Assembly: GCF_900188235.1 (NCBI RefSeq)
Contig: NZ_FZNT01000008.1
Span: 1 to 64,000, forward strand
From: Lutibacter agarilyticus
Lineage (GTDB): Bacteria > Bacteroidota > Bacteroidia > Flavobacteriales > Flavobacteriaceae
DNA: 64,000 nucleotides
Reading direction: 5' to 3'
Positions 56,042 to 63,234 of the stretch are shown here, one piece after another. A program made the translations under genes and the position numbers. Below the pieces are notes generated by a model that worked only from the letters and a program-made list of their open reading frames with translations, had not been told where the DNA came from and made no database searches. How positions within the stretch are numbered: the stretch's first letter is position 1; each line of letters starts with the position of its first letter.

Positions 56042-56497
56042 AAATTTAAATTTAGTTTAAGTGTTTGTTTTTTATTAGTTAATTAATATTTGTTAAAATG
56101 TTAGTAATGTTATTTCCATAATTATTGTTTAAGTGATTTTTATTTAAATGAAATTTCCGTAGAAGTATTTCATAAAAAAATAATGATAATAACTTTTAAG
56201 ACCTCCTAGAAAGTTAGTGTACACATAGCTTCCTTTTTTTTTTGAATACAAATTAAGTTCAGCCAGAACTAAACTTATTAAGTGGATTTTAGAAGTATTA
56301 TAATTAGAGTGGTTTGGCATATTAAAATAAATACACCCTAAATTAAGGTTATTGCAATTCGCACTTTCTATTCCATTATTAGAATTTAAAAGTTCATTAG
56401 AATTGCTTTTTTTTAAACAAGTTAAAATCTTTACAAAAGATGATATAAATCTAAGTTTGTACATTTGCGGTTAAAATGTAGTTTGGTTATTAGAAGA
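56042..56497 (-). other. Long untranslated leader of the susC operon
   Basis: If transcription starts at the 56498-56505 promoter, the mRNA carries about 450 nt before the susC start. The stretch contains a 106-codon open frame on the minus strand (56464 to 56144) starting about 28 nt after the predicted start site. Its Asn/Ser-rich sequence matches nothing I know, and I consider it more likely chance than a leader peptide. No strong hairpin is evident. Confidence 0.45.
56460..56467 (+). promoter_or_regulatory. Possible -7 box for the hybrid regulator gene
   Basis: TACATTTG fits the Bacteroidota TAnnTTTG consensus on the plus strand, 164 bp upstream of the regulator start. I see no convincing TTG at -33. 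It would overlap the divergent susC promoter region, so activator binding could affect both genes. Weak by itself. Confidence 0.3.
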
Positions 56498-56599
56498 CAA
56501 ACTTAGACACTAGAAGAAGTTATTTCTATGCACTATTGTTCCATTATTGTCAAATCTACTGTAGTTTTTCACTATAATCCCACAATTGCATCAATAGTG
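56498..56599 (-). promoter_or_regulatory. Promoter with PUL regulatory motif, susC operon
   Basis: On the minus strand a TAAGTTTG -7 box (56498-56505) lies exactly 24 bp from the motif GCACTATTGTTCCATTA... (56530-56552, plus-strand reading). The inverted half CAATAGTG is at 56592-56599, giving the same 69-bp span from 56531 as at the 25061 site. It drives the susC-led operon leftward and lies directly upstream of the regulator gene, the classical position for a hybrid two-component system operator. Confidence 0.75.
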
Positions 56600-56631
56600 A
56601 AAAAAAACAAACTGAAACATTTAATATTTTT

Positions 56632-59600
56632 ATGAAAAATATTTCTCACGTTACAATGAATAAATTACAACCGTTATTTACATTATTATTGTTCACTATT
56701 TTCTTTCAAAATATTGGATATGGACAAACACAAAATATCATTTTTCGAGAGATGTCTCCTCCAGGAGGTTTTACGCGTTATGCTATTCAGTCTATTATTC
56801 AGGATGATTTGGGCTATATATGGATGGGTACTCAGCAAGGGCTTATAAGGTATGACTCAAAAAACACAGATTGGTTTGAACCTATATCTAACGATTCTTT
56901 AAGTTTACCAAGCGAAGAAATCTTGCAAATTTATTCTGATAAAAACAACCAAATATGGGTTACAACAAGTAAAGGCTTGTGTAAATTTAAAAGAGAAACT
57001 CAAAATTTTGAACCTATAAAGTATGTTTATGAAGATGGTTCTAAGGGTAGTGAAAAGGTGTTATCAATACTTCAAATAAAAGATGGACGGTATTTGGTTA
57101 TAGACAATAATAGTTTTGGTATTTTGGATTATAAGAACAAACAGTTAAACCGAATAGCTAAAAATCAATTAAAATATCCCGAAGTTTTATACAAGGATGA
57201 TTTAAACAGAATTTGGATTACTACTAGAAATGGTGACATTTATCGTTTTTCTCCTTCATCTAATACCCTAAAAAAAATAATTTCAACCAATGTAAAAGCT
57301 CTTTGTATTTATTCTGAAAATGATCAAATCTGGATAGGAACAGAAGAAAATGGAGCTAAAATATACAATTTAAAAGGAGATTTTATAAAACAAGTTGTAT
57401 TTAAAAGCACCTCTGAACTTTCCAAATCTGAAAGAGTAAGGACTATCAAAAGAGATACCTATGGTAGATTATGGTTTGGTACAGATGATGGTTTATTTAT
57501 GGATTACGAAGGAAGCTTTACTTGGCTAGATCCTGATGATTATCCTGGAATACCTCATAATTCCATATTTCAAATTTATGAAGACAATAAGGGACAATTA
57601 TGGATTGGAACCTGGTCAGGAGGATTGGCACTATTACACCATTCCGATAACAATTTTAAAACATATAGACACAGTCCATCACATAATTCCATAAGTAACA
57701 ATGTGGTCAGTTCAATTTTACAAACAAATAAAGATGAACTACTAATTGGAACTGAAGTTGGCGGATTAAATTCATTTAATTTAATTACAGAAAAATTTGA
57801 TGTTATTCCTTTAGATAAAAAACAACAAATAAAAAATATAAAGTCTTTATGTAAAGACAAATATGGTGGAATTTGGGCTGGTACTTTTAGAAAAGGACTT
57901 TGGTACAAACCTGCAGGAGCTTCATCATTTAAGGTATTTGACTATGGAATAGATGATGGTAACCACATATCATCTACCAGTGTTTATTCATTATGTGCAG
58001 TAGATTCTGGGGTATGGATTGGTACGTATCACGGCGGCATTGATTTCTATAGTTTTAAAACCAAATCTATTACTCGTTGCTTTTTAAACAACAGCAAAGG
58101 TATTCCAATGAATAACATTGAAGTCCAATCTATACTAGCCGATAATAAATCTAATTTATGGATCGGGACTTATGACAATTTCCTATACCGTATTCATTTA
58201 CCTACTGAAGAAATAACAAAAATTTCGGATAACCAGATTGTAAAAAAAAATGAGGCTAATACCATTTATAGTTTATGGCAACACAGCTCAGGTGATATTT
58301 GGATTGGAACAAAAAATAAAGGATTACTAATTTACAATCCTGATTCAAACAAAATTGAATATTTTGATGATGGTGGTTTTCTTAAGCAAAAAAACGTTTA
58401 TGGTATTATAGAAGATTCAAATAAAAATATCTGGATATCATCTAACAATGGACTTATTCTTTATAACCCTGAAGATAAAAGCAAACGTCATTTTGTCTAT
58501 TCTGATGGCATTCAAAGTAACATATTTAGCCCTCAAGCAATATTTAAGGATCAAGATGGAATTTTAAATTTTGGTGGTACTAATGGATTTACCCGAATTA
58601 ATCCAAAAGATATAAAAGTAAATTCAAAAAAACCTTATACCATAATTAACACATTAAATATAAAAAATAATAAGTCTATTTACCCTATTTACTCCAATAA
58701 TTTTGAAATTAAACCCATTCATTTAAATCCTGGTGAAACAACTTTTAGAATCAATTTCTTTGCTGATAATTATTTGAAGCCTAAAAAAAATAAATATAAA
58801 TATCGCTTGATAAATTATTATAATGAATGGATATCTATAGAAAATGAAGGGTCAGTATTATATACAGGTCTTAATCCTGGTAAATATATATTTGAAGTAA
58901 AAGCCTCTAATAATGATGGTATATGGAATGATTCACCTACCAAAATGACAATTATTATAAAACAATATTGGTATAAAACAAACTATGCATACATTCTTTA
59001 CATTTTAATTTTTGTCACAATTTTATATTTTATAGGTCGATTCTACATAGAGCGTGTAAAGCTTAAGCGCGTTATTTTACTTGAGAAAACGCAACGTGAG
59101 AATGAAGAGCAAATTCACGAAATGAAACTAAAATTTTTCACAAATGTTTCACACGAATTTAGAACACCTTTAACTTTAATATCATGGCCACTAAAACAAC
59201 TTTTGAAATCAAAAAATATTTCGACCGTAGATCGTACAAATTTAGAAATTGCTAAACGAAATACCAATCGATTACTTGAGTTAATAAATCAAATTATTGA
59301 CTTAAGGAAAATTGAAAAAGGTGAAAACAAATTAAATATTTCTAACCTTGATGTTGTTGAATTAATAAAAGACATTAAGCAGGGTTTTTTAGGTGAGATA
59401 CGATCTAAACAAATTGATTTTTTAATTGATTCTAATTACACCAAAATAGAAATTGAGGCTGACCAACAAAAACTTGATACAATACTTTACAACCTCCTTT
59501 CCAATGCGTTCAAATATGTTCAAATAAATGGTCAGATAAAAATATCTATAAATAAAAAACTGAATACCATATCTAACTCATATAACAATCAATTAAGATA

Positions 59601-60738
59601 TGGTCAAATACATACTGATGATTTTATCCAAATTACAATTGAAGATAATGGAACAGGAATTGACAATGATGATTTAATTAAAATTTTTAACCGATTTGAG
59701 CAAGGAAGACAAAACAATAAAAAAGATACGACTAAGAATGAAGGAAGTGGCATTGGGCTATCTGTTTGCAAAGATTTTACTCTGCTACATCATGGAGAAA
59801 TAATGGTGCAAAGTAGTTTTGGCAAAGGCTCACGTTTTTCACTTCTTTTACCAACAAAGCAAAAAGCACAAAAGATTCTTTTCGAAAGCCACCAAAAAGT
59901 CAAAAACCTGAACGAAAACGAACTACCTTCTGTTCAACTAAAAAACGAAAAATCACCTGAAAATAGAAGCCAAATTCTAGTTGTAGAAGACAATCCTGAT
60001 TTTAGTTCCTTAATATGTACTTTTCTGAGTGACTATTACCAAGTAGAGTATGCAAAAAATGGCTCAGAAGGATTGGCCGTTTTAAAACAACGCAACATTG
60101 ACATTATTGTATCTGATATCATGATGCCAGAAATGGATGGCTTTGAATTCTGTAACATTGTTAAATCGCAAATAGAAAGCAGCCATATACCTGTTATTTT
60201 ATTAACTGCTTTATCATCCTCTGAAAATGTAATGGTAGGTTTGGACAAAGGTGCAGATGCTTATATAATGAAGCCTTTTGATGAAAATATTTTATTGAAA
60301 CAAATTGAAAACCTTTTAGAACAGCGCAGACGCATTCATGAAAACTTTACAAAACAATTTATTTCTAAAAAAACCATAGATGCTGGAGGTTTAGATAATT
60401 TCTTTCTTAACCGAGTGCGCACCGTTGTTGAGAACAACTTATCAAATGAAAATTTTAGCTTGGAGAAATTGACAGATGAAATAATGATAAGCAGAAGTAA
60501 TCTTCACCGAAAAATAAAATCACTATCAGGTCTAAGCACATCTGATTTTGTAAATCTTGTTCGAATAAAATATGCTGTAAAATTAATTATAGAAGAAAAC
60601 TATCGCTTTAGTGAAGTTACATATAAAGTTGGTTTTAGTTCACAATCCTACTTTACAAGGTGTTTTAAAAAAGTGTATAATGTTTCGCCTAAAGAATACT
60701 TTGAAAATCTTAAAACTAATGAAACTCCTAGAGACTAA
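56632..60738 (+). CDS. Hybrid two-component system sensor/regulator (HTCS)
   Basis: A 1368-residue one-protein signalling system. Signal peptide (about 1-31). The periplasmic sensor is made of two-component propeller repeats (recurrent IWIGT, GxLWIGTWSGG, about 40-700), then a Y_Y_Y domain (about 715-780) and one transmembrane helix (about 785-805). The cytoplasmic part holds histidine kinase His841 in NVSHEFRTPLT, an ATPase domain with LLSNAFKYV, IEDNGTGID and GSGIGLSV, a receiver with Asp1162 in VSDIMMPEMDG, and a C-terminal AraC helix-turn-helix (about 1255-1360). It should bind an oligosaccharide of the target glycan and activate the PUL promoters. All key residues are present. It is the only PUL gene on the plus strand. 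Confidence 0.97.
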   Translation: MKNISHVTMNKLQPLFTLLLFTIFFQNIGYGQTQNIIFREMSPPGGFTRYAIQSIIQDDLGYIWMGTQQGLIRYDSKNTDWFEPISNDSLSLPSEEILQIYSDKNNQIWVTTSKGLCKFKRETQNFEPIKYVYEDGSKGSEKVLSILQIKDGRYLVIDNNSFGILDYKNKQLNRIAKNQLKYPEVLYKDDLNRIWITTRNGDIYRFSPSSNTLKKIISTNVKALCIYSENDQIWIGTEENGAKIYNLKGDFIKQVVFKSTSELSKSERVRTIKRDTYGRLWFGTDDGLFMDYEGSFTWLDPDDYPGIPHNSIFQIYEDNKGQLWIGTWSGGLALLHHSDNNFKTYRHSPSHNSISNNVVSSILQTNKDELLIGTEVGGLNSFNLITEKFDVIPLDKKQQIKNIKSLCKDKYGGIWAGTFRKGLWYKPAGASSFKVFDYGIDDGNHISSTSVYSLCAVDSGVWIGTYHGGIDFYSFKTKSITRCFLNNSKGIPMNNIEVQSILADNKSNLWIGTYDNFLYRIHLPTEEITKISDNQIVKKNEANTIYSLWQHSSGDIWIGTKNKGLLIYNPDSNKIEYFDDGGFLKQKNVYGIIEDSNKNIWISSNNGLILYNPEDKSKRHFVYSDGIQSNIFSPQAIFKDQDGILNFGGTNGFTRINPKDIKVNSKKPYTIINTLNIKNNKSIYPIYSNNFEIKPIHLNPGETTFRINFFADNYLKPKKNKYKYRLINYYNEWISIENEGSVLYTGLNPGKYIFEVKASNNDGIWNDSPTKMTIIIKQYWYKTNYAYILYILIFVTILYFIGRFYIERVKLKRVILLEKTQRENEEQIHEMKLKFFTNVSHEFRTPLTLISWPLKQLLKSKNISTVDRTNLEIAKRNTNRLLELINQIIDLRKIEKGENKLNISNLDVVELIKDIKQGFLGEIRSKQIDFLIDSNYTKIEIEADQQKLDTILYNLLSNAFKYVQINGQIKISINKKLNTISNSYNNQLRYGQIHTDDFIQITIEDNGTGIDNDDLIKIFNRFEQGRQNNKKDTTKNEGSGIGLSVCKDFTLLHHGEIMVQSSFGKGSRFSLLLPTKQKAQKILFESHQKVKNLNENELPSVQLKNEKSPENRSQILVVEDNPDFSSLICTFLSDYYQVEYAKNGSEGLAVLKQRNIDIIVSDIMMPEMDGFEFCNIVKSQIESSHIPVILLTALSSSENVMVGLDKGADAYIMKPFDENILLKQIENLLEQRRRIHENFTKQFISKKTIDAGGLDNFFLNRVRTVVENNLSNENFSLEKLTDEIMISRSNLHRKIKSLSGLSTSDFVNLVRIKYAVKLIIEENYRFSEVTYKVGFSSQSYFTRCFKKVYNVSPKEYFENLKTNETPRD

Positions 60739-60904
60739 TTAACAACTTACATTAAACTTAATTATGAAACATGATTAAGAATAAATGCGAAACTTTACTG
60801 GAAACCACAGATAAACCTCGCTTAAAGGAGGTTATATAGTTTCTCGTTTAAAAGGTGTAGCTTGATAACCAATATCTGGACTTACTATATTAGACAGGAC
60901 ATAA

Positions 60905-61609
60905 TTAGATTCTTTTATCTTTTGAGTTAACGTCAAAGGTGATGAGGTTGAACATAGAACGCATTCGACTTCGGACTCTTTTTCCGTAGCGGGTTTCTAG
61001 TTCCCTAGTATTTAGGTTGGTGGTGATGTGGGTGTTTGAATGACTATGACCTTGACTATGACTAAAACTATGACTAAGACTTTGACTGGTTTGGGTAAAT
61101 AGATCATATCTTGATAGTAAGATTTCTCCTAGTACATTGCAGTCTTTTGCATAATGAACTCCGATAGGTTCTACACCTAAATCGTCAAAACAGTAGTTTT
61201 TTGTTTGGTTATATTGTTTCAGGGTTTCAAATCCGGATGCATTGAAGCTGAATACGATGTTGCGTGTTGGAATGATTTCGTAGGTTGTTTTGTGTGGTGC
61301 TAAGTGCAGTAGTAATTGCATTAGCGATGTTTTACCACACCCTACTGGTCCTGAAAGTAATATGCCTTTGTTGGTGTCGATTCCCATTTGAGCGCAGCTG
61401 TAATGGTCTTGAATGAAGTATGAGCATAACTTGAACAGTAAGGCTTCGTCTTCTTTGTGGATTCTGAAGTTTTTTCCGAATAAGATATGGCCTTTGATGT
61501 TGAGGTAGGTTTTTATTTTTTCAAAATCGTAGTGTACTGTGTTGTTTCGGATTTCTCCGATTTGGAATTTGGAGGTGCCTTCGGTTTTTATGTGTGGTGT
61601 TGGGTTCAT
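60905..61609 (-). CDS. DnaC-like ATPase (probable helicase loader)
   Basis: A 234-residue AAA+ protein with Walker A GPVGCGKT at 87-94 and Walker B NYCFDDLG (about 147-154), as in DnaC/IstB-type loaders. Between the ATPase core and the Arg-rich C-terminus (ELETRYGKRVRSRMRSMFNLI) is a Ser/His repeat encoded by a hexanucleotide tandem repeat (61041-61088). The gene lies 275 bp downstream of the DnaD-like protein gene and probably works with it in replication of a mobile element. The gap between HTCS and this gene (60739-60904) shows nothing. Confidence 0.82.
   Translation of the reverse strand: MNPTPHIKTEGTSKFQIGEIRNNTVHYDFEKIKTYLNIKGHILFGKNFRIHKEDEALLFKLCSYFIQDHYSCAQMGIDTNKGILLSGPVGCGKTSLMQLLLHLAPHKTTYEIIPTRNIVFSFNASGFETLKQYNQTKNYCFDDLGVEPIGVHYAKDCNVLGEILLSRYDLFTQTSQSLSHSFSHSQGHSHSNTHITTNLNTRELETRYGKRVRSRMRSMFNLITFDVNSKDKRI
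61041..61088 (-). repeat. Degenerate hexanucleotide tandem repeat in the ATPase gene
   Basis: About eight 6-bp units of the AGTCAT/AGTCAA type (minus strand) encode alternating Ser and His/Gln/Leu/Phe/Gly. Unit-number changes would keep the frame, so the linker length could vary between strains. Confidence 0.8.
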
Positions 61610-61799
61610 AGTGGTTTTTTTGGTTATTTAATTATTCTTATTCATTTTTTGCTCATTCCTTTTCTACTTTTTATTGGAAATCGTGATGTGCTTCGCAGTT
61701 GCTTATCTCTTCTTTTTGATGTTTTATTCATTTTTTGCTTGTCCAAAAAACGAATCAAAAAAGGACACTTTTTCGTAGGAATTTCTGCTTTGCAGAACC

Positions 61800-61851
61800 A
61801 TTCTTAAAACTTCGCGTCACTGCGTTCCTGAATCTCGAAGCTTTTAAGAAT
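61800..61851. repeat. Imperfect palindrome between the two replication genes
   Basis: The arms ATTCTTAAAACTTCG (61800-61814) and CGAAGCTTTTAAGAAT (61836-61851) pair with one bulge around a 21-bp loop. The surrounding gap 61610-61884 has no convincing gene; the short open frame 61755-61946 crosses the palindrome and overlaps the next gene, so I discount it. Possible mRNA hairpin or repeat unit. Confidence 0.55.
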
Positions 61852-61884
61852 ATATTCTTGCGAAAAAGAAATTTTAATAAGCTT

Positions 61885-62562
61885 CTAAAGTGGTTCATCG
61901 TATCTTTTGTTTTCGTTGACGTGGAGGTTGTCGTAAAAATGGTCAAGTGGTAAAGCGTTTGGATCGTTTTGTGTTGCTTTCTTTTTTGATTTTTGATAAA
62001 CTTTAAAATCGGATGTTTTTAGCATCCAACTTTCTGCTGCTGCTTGCCAATTTTCAATTGGATTGTTTCCTTTTTTCCATCCAACAGATTCGTAGTAATT
62101 GAAGAATTTTTCAGCTTCATTTTCAGACCAATTCTTTTTTTTGAAAAAATTAAAAATCTCTTTTATAGAGAGAGGTTTATTTATGTTTGTATTATGTTTA
62201 TTAATGTTTATATAAGATACCGAAGCTTGTCCGTTTATAGGACGGTCTAAATCCACACCTTGAATTTCACTTGTCCCAAATTGAAACAACTGAACTCTAC
62301 TGCCTTTAAACGGGTTGTGAGATGGACTATAAAGTATATATTTCCAGTTACTTAGCTCTTTGATGCATTTATGGTAGGTGGATTTTGAGCCTATTTTAGA
62401 TTGACTCATAACTTCTTCTCGATTTATGAAAAAATCTTTCGGAAATCGGTTGTAATTCCAAATATAAAATAAGGCTAAATATAAGCTGATATGTGTTGTA
62501 TTTAATCTCCTATCTTTTGAAAATTGATCTAGTATAGCGTTGAGGTGTTTTATGTAGTTCAT
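61885..62562 (-). CDS. DnaD-like replication / helix-turn-helix protein
   Basis: A 225-residue protein. The N-terminal winged-helix region (DRRLNTTHISLYLALFYIWNYNRFPKDFFINREEVMSQSKIGSKSTYHKCIKEL) is followed by a linker with Asn repeats (NINKHNTNINKP). The C-terminal segment KFFNYYESVGWKKGNNPIENWQAAAESWM is typical of DnaD-domain phage and element replisome organisers. It probably binds the element origin and recruits the DnaC-like loader encoded downstream. It is annotated in relatives simply as a transcriptional regulator. Confidence 0.7.
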   Translation of the reverse strand: MNYIKHLNAILDQFSKDRRLNTTHISLYLALFYIWNYNRFPKDFFINREEVMSQSKIGSKSTYHKCIKELSNWKYILYSPSHNPFKGSRVQLFQFGTSEIQGVDLDRPINGQASVSYININKHNTNINKPLSIKEIFNFFKKKNWSENEAEKFFNYYESVGWKKGNNPIENWQAAAESWMLKTSDFKVYQKSKKKATQNDPNALPLDHFYDNLHVNENKRYDEPL

Positions 62563-62573
62563 AGTTTTTTAAT

Positions 62574-62604
62574 GATGAGATTCCTTATCAAGTGCAGAAT
62601 GACG
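62574..62604. repeat. Dispersed palindromic repeat unit
   Basis: GATGAGATTC...GCAGAATGACG is a copy of the repeat family found at 3411-3522 and 5408-5435, here between the DnaD-like gene and the helix-turn-helix gene. Its presence in both flanks but not inside the PUL is notable. Confidence 0.7.
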
Positions 62605-62610
62605 TTGATA

Positions 62611-62889
62611 TTAAAAGTTATTATGGATGCTATTTTCTTTCATCACTTTTGATATTTCTTCTGGGTCATAAAATATAATTCCGCCAATTTTTATATAGGG
62701 CAGTGTTCCATTGATTCTCATTGTTTGAAGTGTTCCAGAACTTACTTTTAATATTTTCATTAAATCGGGAGATTTCAAATATTTTTTACGGCTTAAATCT
62801 TCACTTAATTTTAATAATTTTTTTATGTCGTCTAGTAGTTCTAATCTGAATTCTCTCAGATCATCGGTTGTGATAATTTCTGTAGGCAT
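62611..62889 (-). CDS. Helix-turn-helix (excisionase/HTH_17-type) protein
   Basis: A 92-residue protein with an N-terminal helical part (DLREFRLELLDDIKKLLKLSEDL) and a MerR-like HTH_17 domain at about 37-85: YLKSPDLMKILKVSSGTLQTMRINGTLPYIKIGGIIFYDPEEISKVMKEN. This domain is shared by excisionases and small regulators of Bacteroidota conjugative elements, where it is usually encoded near rteC and integrase. It is followed by the DnaD-like gene on the same strand. Confidence 0.85.
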   Translation of the reverse strand: MPTEIITTDDLREFRLELLDDIKKLLKLSEDLSRKKYLKSPDLMKILKVSSGTLQTMRINGTLPYIKIGGIIFYDPEEISKVMKENSIHNNF

Positions 62890-63234
62890 TTTAATTGTTT
62901 TTTGAATTAATAAATTTTTATAGCGATTTGACTTTCGTACTACAAAGCTGTAAAACTTGTTTGAATATTTTTAGTAGTAACTTAGTAGCTACTAAAAAAT
63001 TTAACATTTCAAAACACTTAAATCACTTGTAATCAGAGATTTATTTTTTGATATTTTTTTGAACCTTAAAAAATTTTTAACCAGACCTTGTTTTTCTATC
63101 AAAAAAAACCTGAAAATTGACAATTTTCAGGCTAAAAAAGGACTATTTTTCAAAAATAATAGTAAATAGTATATACTACTTACTACTAAAAATTTTAACA
63201 TTTACTAATCTATAATAGATTGACTTATAAGTTA
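62890..63234. other. Non-coding control region with direct repeats
   Basis: 345 bp without a gene, between the HTH gene and the RteC-like gene. It contains two 21-bp direct repeats differing at one base (62989-63009 and 63183-63203; CTACTAAAAA-TTTAACATTT type), several ACTA/TAGT-rich inverted words around each copy, and an intrinsic terminator (63109-63131). The repeats are candidates for binding sites of the HTH or RteC-like protein, or origin iterons. Confidence 0.6.
63109..63131 (-). terminator. Intrinsic terminator of the RteC-like gene
   Basis: Perfect 10-bp stem CCTGAAAATT / AATTTTCAGG with a 3-nt loop. On the minus strand it is followed by eight T residues (63101-63108). It lies about 100 bp beyond the RteC-like stop codon. 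Confidence 0.8.

Noticed and set aside
56144-56464. 106-codon frame in the susC leader as a real gene
   Set aside because: Asn/Ser-rich sequence without domain features and no ribosome-binding signal. Kept only as a remark under the leader.
7232-60738. Alginate or fucoidan as the PUL substrate
   Set aside because: The PL6 gene alone would suggest alginate, but no other alginate genes are present. No GH29, GH95, GH107 or GH168-like fucosidase or fucanase was recognised, whereas rhamnosidases and a glucuronidase are.
61755-61946. 63-codon minus-strand frame before the ATPase gene
   Set aside because: Overlaps the end of the DnaD-like gene and crosses a palindromic repeat; probably chance.
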